The notes: generated from the sequence alone by a model not told the origin. A stretch of DNA of 55,126 bases from Candidatus Omnitrophota bacterium (GCA_015494585.1 WGAY01000078.1:1-55126); one strand, 5' to 3'. Shown: positions 27,184 to 36,894, counted from the stretch's first letter. Translations and numbers: made by a program.

Positions 27184-27987
27184 ATGATAAAGTCAAAGGG
27201 TTATATATTTTTTTGTCTGAGCACCTTTCTATTGATCTGTTTGGCCCAGGATAATATTTGGGGGATATGTATAAATAGTAAACATTGCCCAAGTGAGTGT
27301 CGTTTAGAGGGTGGTGGGAAAAAACTATACACCGCACCTGATGCGTCTTGCCGATATCATCCAGGATGTTGTGAAGGCATATGTTGTGATGTAAACGGAA
27401 ACTGTGAGTGTTGCAATGGCAATATTTCTTGCCTTTGTAGTAGGGCACGCTGTACCCCGGTTTGTAATTATTCCCATACGGGAACTGATGCAGACGGAGA
27501 TGGCTGGGATAAAGAGTGTGGGGATTGTAAGGATAGCGGAGTGAATGCCGAGAGAATCTATCCTGAGAATTCTAATGAATATTGCGATTGCGATGCTAGT
27601 ACACCTGCAGAACATCCGTCTTCTACTGGGATTCCAGAAACAACTGCCTGTGAATGCACTGGTTTTGATCCGTCAAATCCATCAAATTGTATAAAGTTCA
27701 GTGATGATTGTCTTTGTTTGGATCATATAGACAACGATTGTGATGGAGATGTAGATCTTGACGATGACGAATGTCCGCTTTCAGGTAAGGATTGGGTGGT
27801 AGCCAAGAATGTATACCTGGATAGGTCCAAGAATTTGGGTGGTGCGGGGCTCTATGTAATGAATGGTTTTACCCTTACTATTGCCAGTGGTGTTACATTG
27901 ACAGTGGGTAAAGATAGAGGCGTGCATCTTATGGGACCTGGTGCCCACATTGTTGTAGAAAAGGGTGGAAGAATAGATTTCAATTAG
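27184..27987 (+). CDS. Secreted Cys-rich protein with Asp-rich (MopE/TSP3-like) calcium-binding type repeats
   Basis: Signal peptide then CCEGICCDVNGNCECCNGNISCLC, TGTDADGDGWDKECGDCKD, DHIDNDCDGDVDLDDDEC. Confidence 0.7.
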   Translation: MIKSKGYIFFCLSTFLLICLAQDNIWGICINSKHCPSECRLEGGGKKLYTAPDASCRYHPGCCEGICCDVNGNCECCNGNISCLCSRARCTPVCNYSHTGTDADGDGWDKECGDCKDSGVNAERIYPENSNEYCDCDASTPAEHPSSTGIPETTACECTGFDPSNPSNCIKFSDDCLCLDHIDNDCDGDVDLDDDECPLSGKDWVVAKNVYLDRSKNLGGAGLYVMNGFTLTIASGVTLTVGKDRGVHLMGPGAHIVVEKGGRIDFN

Positions 27988-28056
27988 ATTGATTTTTTGG
28001 TATAATGCTTAGTAGTTGAATTGAAAGTCAGGAATATTGATTGATTTGAGTGTTGG

Positions 28057-28088
28057 GGCCGCTGAGCTCAGCTCAGCGGCCTTTTGTG
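28057..28088 (+). terminator. Rho-independent terminator
   Basis: GGCCGCTGAG-CTCAG-CTCAGCGGCC followed by TTTTGTGTTTT. Confidence 0.85.
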
Positions 28089-28123
28089 TTTTCAGTGGGT
28101 CTGGTTAAAAGAAGGAGGAATGG

Positions 28124-28642
28124 ATGATGCAGATGCAGATTCTCGTGCTGCTGATGGCGGCTGTGGTCTTTTCTGCTCCGAGGCTCTTTGCAGAGGAGCA
28201 GGCCTCTGCGGCCACACCGGAGCAGGTGAGCGAGACCTCGACGGTTACAATAGAGTATACTGTCAAGGACTCAAAAGGCAAGGTAGTGGATTCTAATGTC
28301 GGCAAGAAACCACTTACCTTTGATATGGAAAAACACCAGATTATACCTGGCTTGGAGAGGCGCCTTGTTGGTATGAAGGTGGGAGAAGAAAAGGAGATAA
28401 AGGTGCCGGCAAAGGAGGCCTATGGAGAGGTACAGGATGAGCTTATCATTGAGGTTCCTCTTGAGAAGCTTCCTCAGGGGGTAAAGGTAGGTGATATGCT
28501 TCAGATGCAGTCAGCAGATGGACGTGTATATCCCTGCAGGGTTGCAGAGATAAATGACAAGACGGCCAGGCTTGACCTGAACCATCCCCTGGCAGGACAG
28601 GATCTTACCTTTGATGTGAAGATCCTGAAGGTAAAAGAATAG
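28124..28642 (+). CDS. Exported FKBP-type (SlyD-like) peptidyl-prolyl cis-trans isomerase
   Basis: Signal-like N-terminus; VTIEYTVKDSKGKVVDSN...QIIPGLERRLVGMKVGEEKEIKVPAKEAYGE. Confidence 0.9.
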   Translation: MMQMQILVLLMAAVVFSAPRLFAEEQASAATPEQVSETSTVTIEYTVKDSKGKVVDSNVGKKPLTFDMEKHQIIPGLERRLVGMKVGEEKEIKVPAKEAYGEVQDELIIEVPLEKLPQGVKVGDMLQMQSADGRVYPCRVAEINDKTARLDLNHPLAGQDLTFDVKILKVKE

Positions 28643-28677
28643 TTTGATTACTTAATGGAAAGAGAGAGGTTTGGATG

Positions 28678-28977
28678 ATGGGAAAGAGATTATACGTTGG
28701 AAATCTTCCTTATGCTGTTAACGATGAGAGGCTTTTGGAGATTTTTTCAGAGGTCGGGACTGTCAGCAGCGCGCAGGTAATACTGGACAGAAATTCTGGT
28801 AGGTCTAAGGGCTTTGGTTTTGTTGAAATGGCAAACGATGACGAGGCCCAGGCCGCCGTGGATAGATTGAATCAGCAGGAAATAGATGGCCGTAAGATTA
28901 TCGTAAACGAGGCACGGCCTAATACCAGGAAGTCAGCTGGATTCAATCGCTCCCGTGGATTTAGGTCCTTTAGATAA
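28678..28977 (+). CDS. RRM-domain RNA-binding protein
   Basis: KRLYVGNLPYAVNDERLLEIFSEVG (RNP2) and SKGFGFVEMANDDEA (RNP1). Confidence 0.95.
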   Translation: MGKRLYVGNLPYAVNDERLLEIFSEVGTVSSAQVILDRNSGRSKGFGFVEMANDDEAQAAVDRLNQQEIDGRKIIVNEARPNTRKSAGFNRSRGFRSFR

Positions 28978-29006
28978 CGAATATAACCAAGGCCCACTGA
29001 ATATCC

Positions 29007-29041
29007 ATACCGCAGGTTTATGTTAGCCTGCGGTATTTTTA
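29007..29041 (+). terminator. Rho-independent terminator
   Basis: ATACCGCAGG-TTTATGTTAG-CCTGCGGTAT-TTTTATT. Confidence 0.9.
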
Positions 29042-29045
29042 TTGG

Positions 29046-29110
29046 GCATGGAGAATGGAAGATTTTTTATTTTAACCTAAATTATGCGATAGAAGTTTGT
29101 GATTATTATA
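29046..29110. repeat. Degenerate copy of dispersed intergenic repeat
   Basis: GCATGGAGAATGGAAGATTTT (cf. 54973 region) followed by ACCTAAATTATGCGATAGAAGTTTGTGATTATTAT (cf. copy A). Confidence 0.6.
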
Positions 29111-29130
29111 GGACTGTTTATCGTTCAGGT

Positions 29131-29745
29131 TTATTTTTCCTTCTCATATACAATGTCAAGGAAGTTTTTTATAATATCTTTGCCATATTCAGTAAGGATG
29201 GATTCTGGATGGAATTGCACGCCCCATACTGGGAATTTCTTGTGCCGTATTGCCATTATCTCCTTTTCTTTTGTCTCGGCTATTACTTCTATATCCGATG
29301 GCAGGCCCTTGCGGTCTATAATCAGGGAATGATATCTGGTGGCCATAAATCCCTGCGGAATGCCTTTGAAAAGTCTGTCCCCACTGTGGTATATCTCAGA
29401 GGTCTTTCCATGCATAAGCCTTTTGGCGTGGGTAATCCTTCCACCAAAGGCAACACCAATTACCTGGTGTCCAAGGCAGACTCCGAGTATTGGAATGTTT
29501 TTGCAGAATTTGTTTACTGCTTCTATGGATATACCAGCATCTTTGGGCCATCCAGGCCCTGGAGATATGATTATGGTATCGGGTTTAAGCGCGGCTATTT
29601 CTTCTATGGTGGTTTCTTTTGAACGCAATACAGTGGTGGTATAGCCAAGCTCTCCTATGTACTGCACGATGTTGTAGGTGAAGGAATCGTAGTTGTCTAT
29701 CATTATTATATTTTTGTTCTTTTTCTTCGTCTTCTTCTTTGTCAT
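29131..29745 (-). CDS. pabA: Anthranilate/aminodeoxychorismate synthase glutamine amidotransferase component
   Basis: IIMIDNYDSFTYNIVQYIGELG; IISPGPGWPKDAG; ILGVCLGHQVIG; VWGVQFHPESILTEYG; TrpG vs PabA not separable from sequence, pabBC is nearby. Confidence 0.9.
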   Translation of the reverse strand: MTKKKTKKKNKNIIMIDNYDSFTYNIVQYIGELGYTTTVLRSKETTIEEIAALKPDTIIISPGPGWPKDAGISIEAVNKFCKNIPILGVCLGHQVIGVAFGGRITHAKRLMHGKTSEIYHSGDRLFKGIPQGFMATRYHSLIIDRKGLPSDIEVIAETKEKEIMAIRHKKFPVWGVQFHPESILTEYGKDIIKNFLDIVYEKEK

Positions 29746-29747
29746 AT

Positions 29748-30890
29748 CTACTCCACGAATTGTACCTGATTTTTACCTAATCGTTTTGCCTTATACAATG
29801 CCCCATCTGCCAGCTCTATTAATTCCTGCTTGTCTTTGGCATCTTCGGGGTAGGATGCAACGCCTATACTCAAGGTGGGCAGGTTTGCTTTTTCCACTGC
29901 ATCTCTGAGGCGTTCGGCTATATGACCGGCATCCTGGCGGTTTGTATCTGGTAGTATTATGGCAAATTCCTCTCCTCCATATCTGCACACCAGGTCCATT
30001 TTCCTGGATTGTTCCCGCAGGATATAGGATATAGAACGCAGGATTTCATCGCCCTTCTGATGTCCATATTGGTCATTGTATTGTTTGAAGTTATCGATAT
30101 CGATGAGAAGGAGAGACAAGGGCCTTTCTCCTGCCTTTGCCGTAGAAAGCATCTCCTCCAGGGAATACTGAAAGTATCCATGGTTCCATAGCTGGGTAAG
30201 GGAGTCTGTGTGGGCCCTTAATAGGGCCTGTTCGTAGAGCATTGAATTTTCAATGGCCAGGCCCGCCTGGTTGGCGAACATTGTGAGCATCTTTATGTCT
30301 TCGTCGGTTATTGGCTTGCGGTTAAATATGTTATCGGCCAATATTACGCCTACGACTTTGTCATGTGCCTTTAGGGGTAAGACTACGAATTCTTCGGTCT
30401 TGAGTTCGTGAATAATCGGATCTGAGATGTAGTCTTCTGGTTTGGTATGAATTATATGTTTTATCTCTCCATCGATTACGGCCTGGGCCAAGATCCCATT
30501 CTCTGGAGATATGGAGATCTTGAAGTTTTTCACTATTTGATTGAGTCTGGAGTCGGATATCTTCTTTGAGTGTTTGTACTGCTGTATGAGGGCATTGAGA
30601 TCCAATCGGTTGTTTTCGATGTAGTGCCATATCTTATGTGCCTTTTCTCCGGAATCAGGACCAATGCCAAGTGCGCCTTCCAGGGTGTTTTGGCCTTGAT
30701 TGACGAGGAACAATATGGCCCGATTTAACCCCAGTCCGCTGTGGGCGGTAATAGCGGTAAGGATGATGTAGAGTATTTCATCTAATTTGAGTGTGCTGCG
30801 CATAGCATTGCTTATCTCGTAGAAGAGCCTGAGCTGGTGCTGGAGCTTCTCGAGTTCTTTATGTATGTTTTGTTGTCCCAGAATATTCAT
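29748..30890 (-). CDS. GAF-GGDEF diguanylate cyclase
   Basis: GAF-like N-terminus; SRKMDLVCRYGGEEFAIILPD; LSIGVASYPEDAKDKQELIELADGALYKAKRLGKNQV. Confidence 0.9.
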   Translation of the reverse strand: MNILGQQNIHKELEKLQHQLRLFYEISNAMRSTLKLDEILYIILTAITAHSGLGLNRAILFLVNQGQNTLEGALGIGPDSGEKAHKIWHYIENNRLDLNALIQQYKHSKKISDSRLNQIVKNFKISISPENGILAQAVIDGEIKHIIHTKPEDYISDPIIHELKTEEFVVLPLKAHDKVVGVILADNIFNRKPITDEDIKMLTMFANQAGLAIENSMLYEQALLRAHTDSLTQLWNHGYFQYSLEEMLSTAKAGERPLSLLLIDIDNFKQYNDQYGHQKGDEILRSISYILREQSRKMDLVCRYGGEEFAIILPDTNRQDAGHIAERLRDAVEKANLPTLSIGVASYPEDAKDKQELIELADGALYKAKRLGKNQVQFVE

Positions 30891-30980
30891 AGCAAAATTA
30901 TAGCAAATTTTATCGTCCAGCTGGTAAAATAAATTATAAAAGTTTTAGATTGGATCGCGGTTATTAACTGGGAGGCCTGT

Positions 30981-31790
30981 ATGGATAATGTTTTGAAGAT
31001 AAGGAAGGCCGTGGAGGAGAATCTCTCTTCGGTTAGACATAAGATATTGGTTATGAGTGGCAAGGGAGGGGTTGGTAAGTCTTCTTTTGCTGTGAATATG
31101 GCTGTGGGTTTGACCCTGCGCGGCAAGAGGGTAGGGATACTGGATACTGATGTGCATGGGCCAGATGTCCTGTTACTTTTGGGTGTTGAGTCTGAGCCTC
31201 TATTTACGGATGCAATGGGCAAGATTATGCCGGTTAAGGTCAATGAGAGGCTTTCTGTCTTGAGTCTGGCCTCTAATCTTAATCCTGATGAGGCAGTGGT
31301 TTGGCGCGGACCTCTAAAAATATCTGCTATTCGTCAGTTTCTGGCAGATACCAATTGGGGAGAACTCGACTTCCTTATAATTGATTCTCCACCTGGTACG
31401 GGGGATGAGCCACTTACTGTGATGCAGTTTTTAGAGGGGATGCTTGACGGGGCAGTGGTGATAACCACTCCTCAGGATGTTGCGCTGCTTGATACCAGGC
31501 GGAGTATTGCATTTGCCAAGAAGATGAATGTGCGTTTGCTTGGTATTGTTGAAAATATGAGTGGTTTTGTGTGTCCTCATTGCGGAAAGACAACGGAGTT
31601 ATTTCTTTCCCGAGGAGCAGACAGGATTTCCCGTGAACTTGGGGTGGATGTGCTGGGGCATATCCCATTTTCCATGGCTATGGTGCGCGCCGCACAAGAG
31701 GGTAGGACTATCTGGGATGCACAGGATGACCTGGATGTCATAGAGGTCTACAATAAGATTATCGATAGGGTTCTGGAGAGGATTGGTTGA
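30981..31790 (+). CDS. mrp: Mrp/NBP35-family P-loop ATPase (iron-sulfur carrier)
   Basis: VMSGKGGVGKSSFAVNMAVGL; DTDVHGPDV; IIDSPPGTGDEPLTVMQ; ENMSGFVCPHCGK. Confidence 0.93.
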   Translation: MDNVLKIRKAVEENLSSVRHKILVMSGKGGVGKSSFAVNMAVGLTLRGKRVGILDTDVHGPDVLLLLGVESEPLFTDAMGKIMPVKVNERLSVLSLASNLNPDEAVVWRGPLKISAIRQFLADTNWGELDFLIIDSPPGTGDEPLTVMQFLEGMLDGAVVITTPQDVALLDTRRSIAFAKKMNVRLLGIVENMSGFVCPHCGKTTELFLSRGADRISRELGVDVLGHIPFSMAMVRAAQEGRTIWDAQDDLDVIEVYNKIIDRVLERIG

Positions 31791-33457
31791 TTTCAGATAT
31801 GGACCTTGCCTTCGTAAAGGATAGCTGGGTGGAGTTGAGGGATGGGGTCTTTTTTGACGATGTAGGAGAGGCCTGCGATGCGATAGAGAGTCGGCGACAT
31901 GAAGGTCCTCTGTTTGTTTACCTATCCTATAGCCCTGCGGATACTGGATACCCACTTGCGGCTATCTGGAAGATGGGCCCTAAAATATCTATGTCACCTG
32001 AGAATGGAGGTTTTGGTGTAACTAGAGTGAGGCTTGGGCGGGGATTTTACGAATTTAGGGGTGCAATTAGAAAGATAAAATCTCATATACGAGAGGGATA
32101 TACATATCAGGTAAATTATACCTTTCCGGTGGAGTTCGATTTCAGTGGTTCGCCTGTGGCCTTGTTTTTTTCTCTGCTAGGCTTTCAGCCTGTGGAGTGT
32201 CCTATGGCGGTGTTTTTTAAGGGGAGGTTCGGATTTTTGTGCCTTTCCCCTGAGCTGTTCTTTGAGGTGAGGGGAAGGGATATAGTTATGGAGCCTATGA
32301 AGGGGACCTGGTCTGTGGATGAGAGATTTGTTATAGACGAGAAGACAAGGGCCGAGAATCTTATGATAGTGGATATGATAAGAAATGATTTGGGGAGGGT
32401 CTCTTGCTTTGGCTCGGTTGAGGCAGATCTATTTATTCGAAAGGACTACAAGACTTTGGTTCAGCTGGTCTCGCGTGTAAAGGCGAGATTGAAGGAAGCT
32501 GTTTCGTATCGAGAATTATTTTCTTCCTTGTTCCCCTGCGCCTCTATAACTGGTGCTCCTAAACTGGAGACTATCTCTATTATCAATGGGCTTGAGGGAT
32601 ATAGGCGCGGTATCTATACCGGTGCTATTGGCGTTGTCGACGGGGACTATGGGCGGTTTTCAGTGGCTATCAGGACGGTCGAGCTGGACCTCTTGAAGGG
32701 AAAGGGGCGACTTGGGATCGGCAGTGGGATTGTATGGGATTCGCGCAGCCATAGAGAATATGCAGAGGATTTGTTGAAGGCCAGATTTTTCTTTTCGTCT
32801 GTATTTGACTTCCACCTCATAGAGACGATGAGGCTAGAAGACGGGAAGTTTCCGCTTCTTGAGTACCACTTCCAAAGACTGGAGGAGGCAACTGCTGTAT
32901 TTGGTTTTAGGTATCCGCGGATGAAGATAATGAGGGCATTGGATTCCCTGAGACAGGAATATAGGGATGGTTTATTCCGAGTTAGGTTGACGCTTTTCTG
33001 GGATGGGATCTATAATTTGGAGGTTAGTCCATTTTGTGAGGAAAAGCAGACTGTGTGGCGATTGATGCTGATGTCGTTTGAGAGGTATGCCCTAAAGGAA
33101 CACCTTTTGTATAAGACCAGTCTCCTGCGTGGATATTTCGATGATACCCTGAGGTCTGCCAGGAGTAAGGGTTATGATGAGGTGCTGTTTTGTGACAAAA
33201 ATGGATATCTGCTTCAGGGTTGTATTACTAATGTATTCATTGAGAAGAACGGGGAGCTTTTTACGCCACCTGTATCTTGGGGTGTGTTAAATGGGGTTTA
33301 TCGGCGTTATATGCTTGCTTCTGGTAGAGTCCAGGAGGCGAGAATAAGCCTGGATGATTTAATAGAGGGGGAGGCGCAGGTATATATGGGCAATGCCCTT
33401 AGATATCTCATCCCAGCGACCTGCGATAGACTGCTATCGAAGGAGTTCGTGGGGTAG
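31787..33457 (+). CDS. pabB: Fused aminodeoxychorismate synthase component I / 4-amino-4-deoxychorismate lyase (PabB-PabC)
   Basis: N-half: IREGYTYQVNYTFPVEF, PFPCASITGAPKLETISIINGLEGYRRGIYTGAIG, PMKGTWS; C-half class IV aminotransferase-like LIETMRLEDGKFPLLEYHFQRLEEA...YDEVLFCDKNGYLLQGCITNVFIEKNGELFTPPV. Confidence 0.92.
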   Translation: MISDMDLAFVKDSWVELRDGVFFDDVGEACDAIESRRHEGPLFVYLSYSPADTGYPLAAIWKMGPKISMSPENGGFGVTRVRLGRGFYEFRGAIRKIKSHIREGYTYQVNYTFPVEFDFSGSPVALFFSLLGFQPVECPMAVFFKGRFGFLCLSPELFFEVRGRDIVMEPMKGTWSVDERFVIDEKTRAENLMIVDMIRNDLGRVSCFGSVEADLFIRKDYKTLVQLVSRVKARLKEAVSYRELFSSLFPCASITGAPKLETISIINGLEGYRRGIYTGAIGVVDGDYGRFSVAIRTVELDLLKGKGRLGIGSGIVWDSRSHREYAEDLLKARFFFSSVFDFHLIETMRLEDGKFPLLEYHFQRLEEATAVFGFRYPRMKIMRALDSLRQEYRDGLFRVRLTLFWDGIYNLEVSPFCEEKQTVWRLMLMSFERYALKEHLLYKTSLLRGYFDDTLRSARSKGYDEVLFCDKNGYLLQGCITNVFIEKNGELFTPPVSWGVLNGVYRRYMLASGRVQEARISLDDLIEGEAQVYMGNALRYLIPATCDRLLSKEFVG

Positions 33458-33460
33458 CCT

Positions 33461-34684
33461 ATGGAAAAGGCAATCTTGGTTACTGTTGTCTCGCGAGGAG
33501 AGAAGGATAAGCTACAGACCTATTCGAATGAACTAGAGCTTTTGGCGAAGACGGCAGGTGTGGAGACGATTAGGTCTATTGGATTTGATATAGATAGGCC
33601 TACTGCTGCCTATTATATAAGCAAGGGCAAGCTTGAGTTGATCAGGGAGGCGGTGGAGGAGCTTGAGCCGGATGTGGTCGTATTTGGGATAAATCTCAAG
33701 GCAAATCAGCAGAGGAATATCGAGGATATCCTTAATGTCAAGACTATAGACTATACCCAGCTTATACTTGATATATTCGCCAGGCATGCCCGTACTATGG
33801 AAGGCAAGATGCAAGTGGAGCTTGCCCAGCTACAGTACCTGCTGCCAAGGCTTTCGGGTAGGGGGATAATGCTTTCCAGGCTTGGAGGGGGAATAGGTAC
33901 TCGCGGGCCGGGTGAGACGAAGCTTGAGGTTGACCGTCGTAGGATAATGCAGAGGGTATCTAGGCTAAAGAAGGAATTGGCGCGTTATAGAGACCATAGG
34001 TCGAGGATACGATCTGCCAGGAAGAGACGTGGTGCCTCCCAGATAAGTCTGGTAGGCTATACCAGCGCCGGCAAGACGACCCTTATAAATGCCCTTGCCT
34101 CTGCCAACCAAAGGGTCTCTAAGGAGTTGTTTACCACCCTCGATCCTATTCTGCGAAAGGTGCGCCTGCCTGATGGACGTTATGTGGTGATATCCGATAC
34201 AGTTGGGTTTATTGATAGGCTGCCCCATACACTCGTTGAGGCATTTAAGGCTACCCTTGAGGAGGTGGTTTCCTCGGATTTATTGTTGGTAGTGTTGGAT
34301 GGTTCGGATGTGGATTGGCGTCGTAAGAGGAATGCGGTCTTTGATGTGCTGGAAGAAATAGGAGCGCGGGAGAAACCCATTATAACGGTTGTGAATAAGA
34401 TAGATATTGCAGATTCAAGCATCCTCTCAGAGATATCCTTGCGCGCTGCCAATCCAGTATTTGTCTCTGCCCTGACTGGTGAGGGTATAGATGCACTTCT
34501 GGAGAAGATAGCAGAGCTTTTAGTCCCGCATTTGCCCTACAATAAGTTGCTTATTCCATATGGGGATGTGGGATTGTTGAATTATATATATGAGAATGGT
34601 AAGGTCGTGAAGAGAGAGGACAGAGAAGACGGCATATATGTAGAGGGGTGGTTTGATTTGAAGGAGGGTCTTGGCACAGGATAA
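33461..34684 (+). CDS. hflX: GTPase HflX
   Basis: LAQLQYLLPRLSGRGIMLSRLGGGIGTRGPGETKLEVDRRRI; GYTSAGKTTLINAL; DTVGFIDRLPHTLVEAFKATLEE. Confidence 0.95.
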   Translation: MEKAILVTVVSRGEKDKLQTYSNELELLAKTAGVETIRSIGFDIDRPTAAYYISKGKLELIREAVEELEPDVVVFGINLKANQQRNIEDILNVKTIDYTQLILDIFARHARTMEGKMQVELAQLQYLLPRLSGRGIMLSRLGGGIGTRGPGETKLEVDRRRIMQRVSRLKKELARYRDHRSRIRSARKRRGASQISLVGYTSAGKTTLINALASANQRVSKELFTTLDPILRKVRLPDGRYVVISDTVGFIDRLPHTLVEAFKATLEEVVSSDLLLVVLDGSDVDWRRKRNAVFDVLEEIGAREKPIITVVNKIDIADSSILSEISLRAANPVFVSALTGEGIDALLEKIAELLVPHLPYNKLLIPYGDVGLLNYIYENGKVVKREDREDGIYVEGWFDLKEGLGTG

Positions 34685-34700
34685 TTGGCAGGTAAATATT

Positions 34701-35192
34701 ATGAATGAGGTCGTTTTAGGGATAGATCCCGGAATAAATACCACTGGTTATGCGGTCATCAGGATATTGAACCGCTCCTGTTCGATTGTGGATAAAGGAT
34801 ATATAAGGCCCCCTAAAGGCAGGCCGTTTGCGAGGCGGCTTTCATTTTTGTATGAATCTATCCTGTCTATCCTTGAAGAATTTCGTCCGGCAGTAGTAGT
34901 AGTTGAGGAGATATACTCCCACATTAGTTATCCTTATACCTCTGTATTGATGGGGCATGCAAGGGGGGTTATCTTTCTGGCAATAGATAAAACTGGTGCG
35001 CAACTTCAGACTATCCCCCCTAGTAGGGTAAAAAAGGCCATTGCTGGTAGGGGCAATGCATCGAAGGAACAGATAAGAGGGGTATTAAAACAGCTATATG
35101 GGCTTGGAGAGGAGTTCGATGCCTATCCTTTGGATGTAAGCGATGCACTGGCCCTTGCCACTGGTTATGTGTTTTTGACGAAGCGGAAGTAG
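34701..35192 (+). CDS. ruvC: Holliday junction resolvase RuvC
   Basis: VLGIDPGINTTGYAVI; VVVEEIYSHISYPYTSVLMGHARGVIFLA; DVSDALALATGY. Confidence 0.93.
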   Translation: MNEVVLGIDPGINTTGYAVIRILNRSCSIVDKGYIRPPKGRPFARRLSFLYESILSILEEFRPAVVVVEEIYSHISYPYTSVLMGHARGVIFLAIDKTGAQLQTIPPSRVKKAIAGRGNASKEQIRGVLKQLYGLGEEFDAYPLDVSDALALATGYVFLTKRK

Positions 35193-35198
35193 TGGCGT

Positions 35199-36095
35199 AT
35201 GAGGTTCCCAGCCGAATTTGAGTCCAGACTGAAAGGGTTTTTCCCGAGATACAGCGACCAGATACTGCATAACCTCTATAGGTCCAAAGGAGTGGTGAGT
35301 TTTCGGGTAAATCGTATAAAGGGAAGGGGTAGGGATGTGATTTCTTCCCTGAAATCCCTGGGGTTTAATCTAAAACAGCTGGCCTGGTATGAAGATGGAT
35401 TTATCCTTATCAATAGATCTCTGCGAGACTTACAGCAGACCACTGCCTATCTGGAAGGCCTTATATATGTGCAGAATCCTTCAAGTATGTTGCCGCCATT
35501 GTTTATGGATCTCGAGAGGGGGCAGAAGGTCCTTGACCTGTGCGCTGCGCCAGGGAGCAAGACTTCCCAGATAGCATCTCTCCTTGAGAATGGGTGTGAG
35601 CTTGTTGCGGTGGAAAAGATAAGGCCGAGATTCTATAAACTAAAGGCGAATCTGGAGAGACAGGCAGTGCAAGCAGAGCTGCGCCTTATGGACGGGGTCA
35701 GGGTAGGCAGAGTTTACCCTGCCTACTTTGATAGAATCCTGCTGGATGCCCCATGCAGCGCAGAGGGCAGATTTGATATAAACAATCCCAGGAGCTTTAA
35801 ATATTGGTCCTTGAGAAAGGTAAAGGAGATGCAGAAAAAGCAAAAGCGCCTATTTAGGGCTGCCTATTATGCTCTGAAGCAGTCAGGGATAATGGTCTAT
35901 TCGACCTGTACTTTTTCTCCAGAGGAAAATGAATTTTTGATAAAATGGGCATTGGAAAAGTTTGATGGGCTGTCTGTTGTAGATAGGGATATAGGCCTTA
36001 AAAACGCCTTCCCTGGAATGGATGGACTGGGCTGGCATATAATCCCGAATGATGAGATGGAGGGATTTTATATATGTGTTTTGAGGAAGGGATGA
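35199..36095 (+). CDS. NOP2/Sun-type (RsmB/RsmF-like) RNA m5C methyltransferase
   Basis: VQNPSSMLPPLFMDLERGQKVLDLCAAPGSKTSQIASLL; LLDAPCSAEGRF; YSTCTFSPEENE. Confidence 0.92.
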   Translation: MRFPAEFESRLKGFFPRYSDQILHNLYRSKGVVSFRVNRIKGRGRDVISSLKSLGFNLKQLAWYEDGFILINRSLRDLQQTTAYLEGLIYVQNPSSMLPPLFMDLERGQKVLDLCAAPGSKTSQIASLLENGCELVAVEKIRPRFYKLKANLERQAVQAELRLMDGVRVGRVYPAYFDRILLDAPCSAEGRFDINNPRSFKYWSLRKVKEMQKKQKRLFRAAYYALKQSGIMVYSTCTFSPEENEFLIKWALEKFDGLSVVDRDIGLKNAFPGMDGLGWHIIPNDEMEGFYICVLRKG

Positions 36096-36117
36096 TTGAA
36101 GAGAATAGGAGATATTT

Positions 36118-36879
36118 GTGAAGAAGAGGCTGGCAGTTTTTCTGGCAATTACGGTCTTGGTGGTTCTGGCTGGCAAGGTATTCCTGGATTCTATATATTA
36201 TCCGCCGATATTGATGTATCATTCACTTGATATGGGAACCTATGGAAGGCAATTGGGGGTCTCTGAAGATGTCTTCAAAGAGCAGATGGAGTTCCTGAAA
36301 CGGCATAAATACCGCGTGATTTCCCTAAGAGAGCTGGCTCAAATGATAAGGGAATCAAGACCTATTCCTAAAAGATCTGTGGTCATAACATTTGATGACG
36401 GATATAAGGACAACCTGAAGGCGGTTAAGATTTTGAGGGATTACGGCTTTCCTGCCATAATATTTATCCCGGTAATCTTTGTGGACAAGGATGGTTATCT
36501 ATCTTCTGACGATATACGTTATATAGATGGCGTTGATGGAATTGATATAGGTGTACACGGTTATGCCCATAAATATCTTCCGGAGGCGCGGGATCTGATT
36601 AAAGAGATCGTTTTCCCCTGGCGGTTCTGGCGTGGGGTCCTTGGCCATAATGTGTATGCGATTTCTTATCCTATAGGAGGGTTTAACAGGGATATCCAGG
36701 CTATAGTAAAAAGGACTGGTTATCTGGTTGCCGTGACCACGAATAGGGGATATGATAAAGGGATAGATATATACGCCTTGAGGCGGGCGAAGGTAAAGAA
36801 TTCAGATAGGGGATTAAGGTTTTGGTTTAAAGTGAGCGGATACTACGATTTCTTTAGGAAGTTGCGCAGACCAGAGTGA
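36118..36879 (+). CDS. Membrane-anchored polysaccharide deacetylase (NodB homology)
   Basis: PPILMYHSLDMG; VVITFDDGYKDNLKAVKILRDYGFPAIIFIPV; IGVHGYAHKYLP; GTG start at 36118. Confidence 0.9.
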   Translation: MKKRLAVFLAITVLVVLAGKVFLDSIYYPPILMYHSLDMGTYGRQLGVSEDVFKEQMEFLKRHKYRVISLRELAQMIRESRPIPKRSVVITFDDGYKDNLKAVKILRDYGFPAIIFIPVIFVDKDGYLSSDDIRYIDGVDGIDIGVHGYAHKYLPEARDLIKEIVFPWRFWRGVLGHNVYAISYPIGGFNRDIQAIVKRTGYLVAVTTNRGYDKGIDIYALRRAKVKNSDRGLRFWFKVSGYYDFFRKLRRPE

Positions 36880-36894
36880 TAACAGGAGGTTGCT

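Noticed and set aside
29020-29622. 200-aa + strand ORF and the 29099/29339 + ORFs
   Set aside because: Antisense to the clear PabA/TrpG gene on the minus strand; composition looks like reverse-strand shadow
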